Positions 13,398 to 21,300 of a stretch of 64,000 nt of DNA are shown here, one piece after another. Numbering within the stretch: position 1 is the first letter of the stretch; every line of letters begins with the position of its first letter. The notes below the pieces were generated by a model. That model was not told the origin of the DNA and ran no database searches. It saw nothing but the letters and a program-made list of their open reading frames with translations. The stretch covers positions 161,318,937 to 161,382,936 of the forward strand of contig NC_133660.1 of NCBI RefSeq assembly GCF_037893015.1, written 5' to 3'. Source of the stretch: Macrotis lagotis. Lineage: Eukaryota; Chordata; Mammalia; Peramelemorphia; Peramelidae. The position numbers and the translations under genes were made by a program.

Positions 13398-15777
13398 AGA
13401 GAGAGTTAGGAACTGCCTCAATTCTTGCAAGAACCGAATTAAATTTTAACTCTTTACTGCCACTTTGAGAGGACTCCGAGTAGTCATTTTGGGTTAGGGT
13501 TTAAATTCCCTGCACAAAACAACCCTGAGGTTTTACTTTATATTTTGCAAAATGGCAAAAATGACAAAAAATAGGAATAGTCAATGATGGAGGAGTTGTA
13601 GAAAGAGAGGCACACTAATACACTGTTGGTAGAGCTGTGAAACAGTCATTTTGGAAAGCAATTTGTAATTATGTATAATGATGAAAATTTTCATATCCTT
13701 TGATCCAGAAACTCCATTACTGAGTTTAAACCACAATGTAACTATCAATAAGTGTGTCTGTGTGTGAATGTATACACATACATATACATATATAAATGGC
13801 AGCAGTTAGTAACTGTAAACAAAGTAGATGCCCAGTAACTGGGGGGTAGATAAACAAATTGTGATACATAAATATAATGCAATATGATACTATAAAATAA
13901 AAAATCATGTAGTGGAACTAATGTAAAAACTAACAGAATGCCTTCTGTGGGGGGTGGGGGAAGGGAAGCAAGAATGGGGGGAATTGTAAAACTCAAAATA
14001 AATAAACTTTCTTTAAAAGAATAATAAAATTTAAATATCAAAATTTAAAAAAAATTATGCAGGTGAGGAATACAGAAAAGTATGGAAAGAGCAACATTAA
14101 CTGATGGAGAATGAAATAAACAGAGCCAAGAAATAATATGCATAACTACAATAATTTAAATGGAAAGAACAGCTCCAAGACAAAAAAGAACAATAAATGT
14201 AACAAAATTATAAAGATCAAGATTTGAATGATGAGGAAAGAGAGGATATCCCCAATTCCCTTCTTTGTGGAGGTGAGAAGCTCACAAATGTTACAAACTG
14301 TGGTTTCAGATTTTTTTAATTTATCAGTTCTGCTGAGTCAAATTTATTAAAAAAAAAAAAGCCATTCCTCAACTGACAAATGGTCAAAGAATATGCTAAG
14401 GCAATTTACAGATGAGGAGATCAAAGCAATCCATAGTCATATGAAAAATTGCTGTAAATCATTATTAGAAAAATGCAAATTAAAGCTTCTCTGACGTACC
14501 ACCTCACACCTCTCAGACTGGCCAATATGACCAGAAAGGATAATGATCATTGTTGGAAGGGTTGTGGGAAATCTGGGACACTATTACACTGTTGGTGGAG
14601 TGTGAACTCATCCAACCTTTCTGGAGAGAAATTTGGAACTACACCCAAAGGACAAAAAAAATGTGCATTTGACCCAGCAATACCACTACAGGGTCTATAC
14701 CCTGAAGAGATGATGAAAAAGGGTAAAAACATCACTTGTACAAAATATTCATAGCAGCCCTGTTTGTGGTGGCAAAGAATTGGAAATCAAGTAAATGACC
14801 TTCAATTAGGGAATGGCTTAGCAAACTGTGGTATATGTATGTCAGGGAACACTATTGTTCTAATTAGAAACCAGGAGGGATGGGATTTCAGGGAAACCTG
14901 GAGGGATTGGCATGAACTGATGCTGAGTGAGATGAGCAGAACCAGAAAAACGCTGTACACCCCAACAGCAACATGGGGTGATGATCAACCTTAATGGACT
15001 CGCTCATTCCATTAGTGCAACAATCAGACAATTTTGGTCTGTCTGCAAAGGAGAGTGACAGCTGTATCCAGATAAGGAGCTGTGGAGTTTGAACAAAGTG
15101 CAAGGACTATTCCCTTTATTTTAGGAAAAAAAACTGATATCTGTATTCAGAGAATGAACTGGGGAATTTGAATAAAGACCAAGGGCTATTACCTTTAATT
15201 TAGAAAAAAAAACCTGATAGTATTGTCTGATTTTGCTATCTCTTATCCTTTATGTTTGGATCAATGTATACTACGGAAACAATGTAAAGACTGACAAATT
15301 GCTTTCTGTGGGAGGGGGAGGGATGTAAAATTGGGGCTAAAATTGTAAAACTCAAAATAAAATCAGTAAGAAAATAGAAATGATGAAGATGAATACAGAG
15401 AAACATGGAGACTTACACTAACTAAAGCAAAATGAAGGAAATAGAGCCAGAAAAATAACATACAAAATTAGTATAAGGTTGTAGGCTTGTATGAAAAACG
15501 ATCAAAATTACCTGATAATAAATTATAAAAAAGTCAGTTTGTCCCATAAATAAAGAAATATGAGTAGAAGAAAAAAAGATCCCCTGCTTTAAACAGGCTT
15601 TCCCGGGTGGCGCAGTGGAGAGCACCGGCCCTGGAGCCAGGAGGACCCGAGTTCCAGTCCGGCCTCAGACACTTACTGATGGCCTTGCCGCGGCCGTAAC
15701 GGCAGAGCCTCCTCCCAATTTACCTGGCCAGCTCGGGGGGGCGCCGGGGGGGGCGCCGGGGGGGCCGTGCTGCTCAT
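4013..15777 (-). CDS. ARL9: ARL9, ARF-like GTPase 9 (partial; last exon outside the window)
   Basis: ARL9 is a divergent small GTPase of the ARF/ARL group with little known function. Two exons on the minus strand are unmistakable: 7466-7298 (P-loop [15 protein letters not shown] and switch I APTQG) and 4188-4013 (switch II region [22 protein letters not shown]4 motif FANKQ). They join in frame through a split Ile codon. In canonical ARFs switch II reads DVGGQ; here EIGGS replaces both the Asp and the catalytic Gln, as I recall for ARL9 of other mammals. A first exon at 15777-15724 is proposed. The final exon (about 55 residues after NKQ) was not found down to base 1. Gene order after SRP72 supports the identity. 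Confidence 0.85.
4735..4900 (+). repeat. Purine-only tract with (GA)n core
   Basis: About 160 bp that is almost all purine on the + strand, with a perfect (GA)n core at about 4767-4809 and flanking G- and GGGA-rich sequence. The two overlapping Arg/Glu- and Ser/Leu-repeat ORFs are artefacts of the repeat. Confidence 0.85.
4920..5110 (+). repeat. Marsupial interspersed repeat fragment
   Basis: GGCAATGGCCTGGGATGCAATGGATGACTTTGGCATCTT... matches a widespread marsupial repeat I recognise, related to the piece at 18.6 kb. Orientation and family are tentative. Confidence 0.4.
5599..5850 (+). mobile_element. CORE-SINE/MIR-type element
   Basis: tRNA-like head (GGCAGCATAGTGTAGTGGATAG), CORE region and the tail TATAAAGCACTTTACAAA; diverged. 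Confidence 0.7.
5863..6160 (+). mobile_element. CORE-SINE with duplicated 3' tail
   Basis: Head GGAGGCACAGTGAATAAGAG, CORE AGGATCAAATGAGATGCTA and tail AGTAGGTGCCTAATAAATGC. The tail motif occurs twice, near 6091 and 6130. Confidence 0.7.
6540..6870 (+). repeat. L2 LINE fragment
   Basis: Contains ATCCAAATCCATTGCCAAGTCC and AGAGCTACCACTACAGC, the order expected in L2. Diverged. Confidence 0.55.
7298..7466 (-). CDS. ARL9: ARL9 exon with P-loop and switch I
   Basis: Acceptor ctatttcacag, donor A|gtaagt. Encodes [20 protein letters not shown], then [19 protein letters not shown] and [21 protein letters not shown] is the ARF-type G1 motif; PTQG holds the G2 threonine. It is 169 nt and leaves one base of an Ile codon. 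Confidence 0.93.
7535..7960 (-). repeat. L2 LINE fragment
   Basis: Reads CCTTCAAACAGCTTACACTCC...TTGGAGGAAGCCAGGAATTC...GAGTCAGACTGGGAAGAG, the reverse of the L2 3' half. Confidence 0.5.
8934..8978. repeat. (GGAA)n microsatellite
   Basis: About ten GGAA units in a wider purine-rich block (8.26-9.18 kb) that shows no gene. The Ser-Phe-Leu-Pro ORF on the other strand is a repeat artefact. Confidence 0.9.
9356..9514 (+). mobile_element. tRNA-derived SINE
   Basis: Full length with A/G tail, flanked by an imperfect target duplication (GAGAATTATGTTTTT / GAGAAATATGTTTTT). Confidence 0.9.
10867..11013 (+). mobile_element. tRNA-derived SINE
   Basis: Full length; target duplication AAGTCGACATCAA / AAGTCGATATCAA, one base different. 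Confidence 0.9.
11361..11487 (+). mobile_element. tRNA-derived SINE, internally deleted
   Basis: Head, shortened middle and CTTAACCCTATGTCTTGC end are recognisable; short flanking match AGCATCTATC / AGCATTGATC. Confidence 0.8.
12014..12142 (+). mobile_element. tRNA-derived SINE, internally deleted
   Basis: Head and tail intact; the CTCAGACACTTAATAA segment is missing. Confidence 0.88.
12489..12642 (+). mobile_element. tRNA-derived SINE
   Basis: Full-length copy with A tail; flanks share an AAGAGAGAG sequence. Confidence 0.88.
13014..13516 (+). mobile_element. Solo LTR, copy 1 (503 bp), nested in L1
   Basis: TGTAAGGGGCAAAAG...CCCTGCACA, about 90% alike by eye to 54849-55281. Has a TATA-like CTTATAAGATG and an ATTAAA poly(A)-type signal. 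The short pyrimidine stretch of copy 2 is replaced here by (CT)n(CA)n at ~13341-13400. The 4-bp flanks (AAAA/AAAC) differ at one base. No coding capacity, so no viral protein is present. Confidence 0.75.
13341..13400. repeat. (CT)n(CA)n microsatellite
   Basis: Compound dinucleotide repeat inside the LTR. Confidence 0.9.
14045..14345 (+). mobile_element. Old L1 3' fragment, left part
   Basis: ...GAGGAATACAGAAAAGTATGG...AATAAACAGAGCCAAG...; a similar block resumes at 15372-15560, so the younger L1 at 14362 probably inserted into it. Confidence 0.5.
14362..15371 (+). mobile_element. 5'-truncated young L1 (ORF2 end and 3' UTR)
   Basis: Contains ...CACCTCACACCTCTCAGACTGG..., ...CCTGTTTGTGGTGGCAAAGAATTGG... 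and the 3' end TGTGGGAGGGGGAGGGATG...AAACTCAAAATAAAATC. ORFs of 60-93 codons here are remnants only. Confidence 0.85.
15602..15727 (+). mobile_element. GC-rich tRNA-derived SINE at the CpG-island edge
   Basis: GGTGGCGCAGTGGAGAGCACCGGCCCTGGAGCC... up to CAGACACTTAC is clear. The last part, GGCCTTGCCGCGG...CCCAATTTACCTGG, fits the SINE 3' end only with gaps. It is rich in CpG compared with other copies. Confidence 0.6.
15724..15777 (-). CDS. ARL9: ARL9 candidate exon 1 (18 codons)
   Basis: In the CpG island, an ATG at 15777-15775 opens 18 codons ([18 protein letters not shown]) that end at CAG|gtaaat in phase 0, exactly the phase needed by exon 2 (GAC AAA GTG...). The ATG context is weak (C at -3). 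The Pro/Ala run comes from three G-run repeats on the other strand. The donor overlaps what looks like the 3' end of an antisense SINE, which weakens the call. An alternative start is the in-frame ATG just upstream of exon 2 (MASFSISQ), which needs intron retention or another promoter. Confidence 0.42.
15735..15764 (+). other. G-run cluster with quadruplex potential
   Basis: Three runs of 7, 8 and 7 G on the + strand (15735-15741, 15746-15753, 15758-15764) separated by CGCC. It behaves as a short 12-nt repeat and encodes the Pro/Ala stretch of the candidate ARL9 exon 1 on the minus strand. Confidence 0.6.
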
Positions 15778-16135
15778 CGGCCCGGCCCGCCCCTGGCGGA
15801 GGCTGCCTCCAGGGCCCTCCGGCCCGAGGCTCCGCGTCCCTGGGTCGGACAGGGCGGCGCGTGTGCCGGGCCCGCGTCACGCGCGTCGGAGACGGCAGCG
15901 CGGCTGCGCGGGGAGCGTTCCGTCGGTGCCCGCCGGCTCGGGCAGCCGCCGCCCCTCTCTCCTGCCCACCGGCGGGGCGGCGGCCCGGGGCGCACACGTG
16001 GGCCCACACGGCATAGACGCCCCCGTCACGGCGGCCGCGGCCCAGCCCGAGCCGCGGGGGCGGGAGGAGCCTCGCCCCGCCGCCCCGGCCGACATCCGGG
16101 CTCCGAGCCCCGAGCCCGGCGCGGCGGCGCGCGAG

Positions 16136-16143
16136 TGACGTCA
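16136..16143. promoter_or_regulatory. Perfect CRE (TGACGTCA)
   Basis: The palindromic cAMP-response element consensus, ~360 bp upstream of the candidate ARL9 ATG inside the CpG island. CREB/CREM/ATF binding is inferred. Confidence 0.6.
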
Positions 16144-16511
16144 CCGGCCAGCGTACGCTTTCCAAAGCGCTGTGCGTGCCGCATCGCGCGTGACCCTCAC
16201 AACGCCCGTGAGGCAGGTGGTGCAAGCACGGTGATCCCCATGGCCCAGATGAGGAAGCTGCGGTCACCCCAACCTCGGAGGGGGCCTTCCCCCTTCATCA
16301 TACCCTAAACTGTCTGCTAAAAGGACCCAGCCTACATGCAAAGATTTTTCAACGGTGTGAAGATAAATAAACCTCACGGTGAAAGACAACACTCAACACA
16401 ATTCACCCCCTGATGGAAGGAAATAAAGGGGACCCAATGATCAGTGTACTTAAGCCCCCACCCCCATTCTACCACCCAGGTCACATTCATCCACATTCAC
16501 TGCTAGAATGT

Positions 16512-16517
16512 TTTATT
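16512..16517 (-). terminator. SRP72: Distal poly(A) signal AATAAA of SRP72
   Basis: AATAAA on the minus strand, ~1.64 kb past the stop and ~0.24 kb before the ARL9 CpG island. It would give a long 3' UTR. Another hexamer occurs near 17080. Confidence 0.4.
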
Positions 16518-18089
16518 TTAAAATGTCACAGTGAATTTAAACCCATGTTGATTGTACATATATGTTCACAAATTTATACAAAATGTCACTGGCAAAAGCC
16601 CTGTCCACAATAAGGAACAATTATTAGCAAAATTACAGTCCTATTCACATTTCTACTTTCAATTATAATCATTTGTTTTAACTGAGGTCTGCTTATCACA
16701 GGCATTAGTATGTCCAGCAATAATGACGACTAAGAGGTTTGCCTGAATTTCACAAATACTATGAAATATACCTTGGTCAAAATTTTCACACAAAGAGTTC
16801 TTACCAAGATTTTATGGCTTACTTAAACTAACAAATGATTACCCTTTACCAGAGTACTATAAATGAATAGACCTGGTACATACGTTTGCTAATAATTATT
16901 TCTGTAATCTATATGATATACTCAAGAAATAAACATCTGTCATTCATACCAAAAATAACATTGTTCTGGCTTAGTTCAAGATCCCAAAAGAAAATGTCAA
17001 GTTTTCCACCTCTCTCACCCAACAACAAGGAAACTGGTGAAGTTTTGGTGGCAATGTTGGGACTTAAATCTAACATTTTTATTAACAAGGATGAAGGAAT
17101 GTAATCACAGGGCAAATGTTTGTTAGACTTTAAAAAGTTCTTGGAAAACATCAAATGAATACTAACAAAAACATAGCATCCCCTACAAACAGAGTTAAAC
17201 AATTCAAGGAAAAAAACTTTAGTGACTTTTGAGGAAAGGCATAATAAGCAAGACTTTTAAAGAGCAAGCTGATTATAAGAGAATACATGAGTGTTTGAAA
17301 CCCACAACTAGAAAGCTGAAGCTGCTTGTTTGAAGAATAGCACCTATCACACTCCTAATCAGGCCTCAACACTGACCTGCTAATACTGACCTGCTTGCTG
17401 TGTGAATTACCTTTCACCAAGTATTATGGTATAAAAACAGGCCTGTCTATCTAGTTGGGAATAATTCCTTTTTCTGTATGAGACAAGATGAAACCAGTTC
17501 TTTTGCCAAAGCAAAGAAAGGCTGTATATTTATAAAAATAATAATGTAGTGTAAACCATCAAGTACCCAAATGTTATATAAGAGCAAGGGAGTGACCATC
17601 ACTGAGAAGAATTAAGCTAAAAAAAAAACATCCTGCAACCACTCAGCTATGAAGAAGTCAGGGAAGGTCCAGGTCCCCTTTCATCAAGGGATGCTTCCAA
17701 GTAGATTGCTATGGTGCTCAGGGAACTCCATTTTCAGTCTATGCTTAGTAAATCTTGCTTTATAAGTGAAAGGTGAATGCAACAAGTGGGTTCTTCAGAG
17801 TCAGTTGAAACTAGTATAAGAAGCTTCCAGGTTTAACATGAATTGGAAAGAACTTAGAGAACAGGCCTTATCTGTGAAGCTGGCAAGGGCCAGGGAGACC
17901 ACCAAGAGCAGGGAACAGCAAATGCTGATGGTGCAAAAAGGTACAAGACATGAGGACTTAAGCCAGCATGGAGTTGAAGGACAGTTGACATTGGGAACTC
18001 CTGGATGCAGAGAGCACAGAAAACTAAACAGAACATTAAGTCAATTTAAGAGGGGAATAAAAAAGCCCTGTGCTTGTTGCTGTTCGACC

Positions 18090-18095
18090 TTTATT
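18090..18095 (-). terminator. SRP72: Proximal poly(A) signal AATAAA of SRP72
   Basis: AATAAA on the minus strand (TTTATT on +), about 62 nt after the stop codon. A perfect hexamer this close would give a very short 3' UTR; its use is unproven. Confidence 0.5.
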
Positions 18096-18156
18096 GTGTT
18101 CCTGGTACCTTACAGTGGAAAGAGTTAAAAAAATAGACTGTGACACAATGTCCAAA

Positions 18157-18334
18157 TCACCAGCCTCCTTTTCCACCCTTCTTCTTCTTCTGTTGCTGCT
18201 TCTTCTTTGTGGCAGGAGCCCCTGCAGGTTTCTGGTGTCTTGGGGGTATTATATTACTTGTAGAGGCAGAAACTGCTGCAGCGCTCCCAGGCCGGGGGGA
18301 AGTAGGTGGGCTGGATACTGTTTTACTAGCATCC
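18157..18334 (-). CDS. SRP72: SRP72 exon 19 (last coding exon), residues 614-672 and stop
   Basis: Acceptor cctatttcag. Encodes a Ser/Pro/Thr-rich stretch ([20 protein letters not shown]), then [18 protein letters not shown], Gln/Lys runs and the end GGKGGW, with TGA at 18159-18157. The tail is typically low-complexity in this family. Confidence 0.97.
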
Positions 18335-21300
18335 CTGAAATAGGCCAGATAAGATATTTATTTATTCAACTCTGGAAAAGCAATTAAAAAGTATATTCCT
18401 GAAGTCTGACTTATTTTCCTCAAATAATGTACACTTTTAAAATGTCAGTAAACTGATGGAGCAAGTGAATAAGATCTCTAACACACTGAGTATATATCCT
18501 CTGTGACTGACTTACAGAAAGACATGACCAAGACTATCACAGAATGGGCTGGTTTGTAGAGTTGCAATATTTACCTTTGGAGGATATATCTACATAGATA
18601 AAACCACAGACTGATGATGTTTCTCCTTGGTTCTCAAAGAAGACCAAGAGAGCAGGGAGATCAGTGATGCCAAGACAAGCACATGAATTGGATTTAGGTG
18701 AGGGGTACTGCTGTGCTAAGTCACCATCCTTACTTCTCTAGAATTACCTGGATCCAGCGGTCAGTTATGAATCAGGATGACTGGAGATGGTCTTGGATGT
18801 GAAGCAGTCAGTGTTAAGTGATTTGCCTACAGCCACACAACTAGTAAGAATCAAGGGTCTGAAGTGTCCTCCTGACTCCAAGGTCAGGGCTCTATCCTTT
18901 GTGTATACATGATAACCAAACAAGAACAATATTTTGCTTCCCTTCAATTACATAAAATCTTCCTTTCTCTCTAACTTTATTAAAATAAGGGATTCCTATT
19001 TCTTTATGAAGGGAAACAAAACAGCTTTTCATTCAAGTCTAAATATCTTAATTTGGAGAACGTGACATAAAAAAGAATAAAGTATTCACATACAGTAACT
19101 AATTATTGATCAAGAGGTTAATATGACAGTCAAAAAACTATCTGAAATTCTGTAAAACTCTTAAGTCATAGAATTTCTAAAATTCCAAGAGAGTTCAAGT
19201 GTCTGTACTTTTTCAAGTATCTTTCTTTATCAGTCACTACAGTGATGAGAAAATTGGCAGGACAGTCAAAGATTAGGATGTATAAAAACCAAGCTTCCTA
19301 GATTTAAGAAGCCAGTACTGTTGGTCCTGCTTATGTAGAAGTAGAATAGTCATGTCCTCAAAGGGAGAGAGCTCTGAGAACACTCCTTTTTTGGTCACTC
19401 ATTAAAGTGACCCTGAGAAAGCCACAAGATCTTTCAGACTGTTTCCTCATCAGTAAAATTTAAGGAAGCCAACAGTACAGAGTCCATAGCAGTGGTTCTC
19501 AAATTTTTTTTGCTTACTGAAGGAACATACATACCAAAACACTTCAGTAGACACATGTAACCACAAGAGTATGCTCCATTCAATTCAAAATATACCAGCT
19601 AAACTTTGGATACTGTCTTTGAGAACCACTTACCTACCTCACAGACATGTGGAGAGGTTCAAATGTGATAATGTAAGTGAAACATTTGTTAAGTGACAGA
19701 TTATATATGGCAGTGATCTCCAAAAATGGGATCTGTAGTCTGACCCCAAAGGGCTCAACTAATTAAAGAGGGGAAAAGGGAATGCATTTATTTCTGTAAC
19801 AGCTGGACATGGAACTCATCTCCAGCTCCTATCCTTCTTCACCTTGTATCTCTGCTGTATAATGTCCTAACCTTCCCACTTCCAAGCTTTATTTCATCAT
19901 TCAGGGCAGTTATAACCTAAATGTACCTGTACCACTGGGAAAGACCCCTCTGGAAAATTTCTCTTGTTACCCTTAAGCAGGATTACACCCTGTCTTCGGA
20001 TCATCTCTGGCTGAGATAAGTACTTCTCAAAAGGCAGGTTGTAAATTCTATGGCAATGATTGGTTAAAAAGTCTCACTTTGCCCCTTTTGGGACAATCAC
20101 GGATGTTGTTATCTTGATCATGGATCTCATTATATAATATTTTCTCCCATCCTTCTTTACTTCCTTCCACTACATCTTTGACATCCCCTTCTTCCTCTCT
20201 ACATACATAGCAACTCCTGGTAAAAGCCTCATCATCTATAGACTTGATTACTCAAAAAGTCTCTTTCCCTTTCTTAGCTACTATCCACACAGCAGTCAAA
20301 ATGAACTTTCTAAACATAAATCTGATAATGTTAAACCCTAATCAATAAATTTCAGTGGTTCCCTATTAACTCAAAGGTCAAATTTTTTTCATCTTCATCT
20401 TACCCTTTAAAAATTTATACTTTTATAATTTTTATAAGTTTTATAATTTGTATAATTAGTACAAAAGGGCATTAGTATAAAAGTAACTATAACTACACTT
20501 ATAGGATGGGATGTGTTCAAATAGGGGTTTGTGATTGAAAATGTTTGAAGAATACTGATAGAAGGCATTAAATGAACTTCAAGAAATAAAATGCTATGTC
20601 CTTTGAGACTGAAGGTGGTGTGAAAATAGTCATCACTTACAATTCAGATGAAGCTGCTGAAGCTGTTCCCTGTGTCCCTTTTCCTATCAAATCCTTCTTT
20701 TTACCCTTCTTTCTTCCCCTGTAGTAGGAACGCTCTCGCATTGGAAGCCATCGTTCTGGATCTGGGGTAACTTTAGGATCATAATTTTTGGGTAGTTTTC
20801 CTAATTAAAAAAAAATAATCAGAGTTTATATAGACATGATTTTTTTTCCTAAATAAAATAAGCCAAAACTGAAAAAACAAAAATCAAGCTGTAAGTCAGG
20901 GATGGGGAACTTCTTTCTGTCAAGGATCTTTTTGGATATTTATAACATCATTAATTTCATTTTATGTAAATTATTTAGGAAAGAAGGCAAAGAAGGAGTC
21001 CTACCAAATTCCTTTTATAACATAAATATGGTGCTGATACCTAAACCAGGGAGAATAAAAACAGATAAAGAAAATTATATACCAATTTCCCTATCAGCCC
21101 CTATCAAAAATGACAATTGCTGGAGTTAATGGAAGAATATAGGCACATTAATGAAGTATTAGTGGAGTACTAAAGTGGTCCAATCATTTTGGAGAACAAT
21201 CTACAACTATGCTCAAAGGTCTATATGGTGCATAGTCTTTGATCCATCAAATACCATTATTAGGTCTTCACCTTAATACAAAGATCCAGAAGCATATATC

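Larger units (their letters stand above)
9190..14035 (+). mobile_element. Decayed near-full-length L1 ORF2 region with nested insertions
   Basis: Starts with an ORF2 N-terminus-like block (TTAAATGTGAATGGATTAAAC), passes an RT-like region near 11.2-11.6 kb (AATGCAGAAAAAGCTTTTGAC, then TCCCTGCTATTATTTAATAG) and ends with the L1 3' end at ~14.03 kb. Every frame is broken. SINEs at 9356, 10867, 11361, 12014 and 12489 and a solo LTR at 13014 are inserted, so it is older than all of these. Confidence 0.75.
15600..16270 (-). promoter_or_regulatory. ARL9: CpG island, probable ARL9 promoter
   Basis: About 670 bp of very GC- and CpG-rich sequence between the SRP72 3' end and the ARL9 P-loop exon. It contains a perfect CRE, TGACGTCA, at 16136-16143, and a G-run cluster at 15735-15764. 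A tRNA-type SINE lies at its left edge. Several long open frames in it look like composition artefacts (Arg/Pro/Gly/Ala-rich, no recognisable domain). Confidence 0.7.
16495..18156 (-). other. SRP72: SRP72 3' UTR (proposed) with two alternative ends
   Basis: After the stop, the minus strand has no coding exon. A consensus AATAAA lies only ~62 nt downstream (18095-18090). Another lies ~1.64 kb downstream (16517-16512), which would give a UTR length I consider usual for mammalian SRP72. The sequence between is mostly free of recognisable young SINE or L1, fitting a UTR. The extent is inferred from the signals alone. Confidence 0.55.

Noticed and set aside
13480..13505. GGGTTAGGGTTT, telomere-like motif
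   Set aside because: Only about two units, and it is part of the LTR (also present in copy 2).
15665..16267. 200-codon minus ORF and other long ORFs in the 16-kb CpG island
   Set aside because: Open frames are expected by chance in such GC-rich DNA. They run in several frames on both strands and show no domain; only the short ARL9 exon 1 candidate fits splicing phase.
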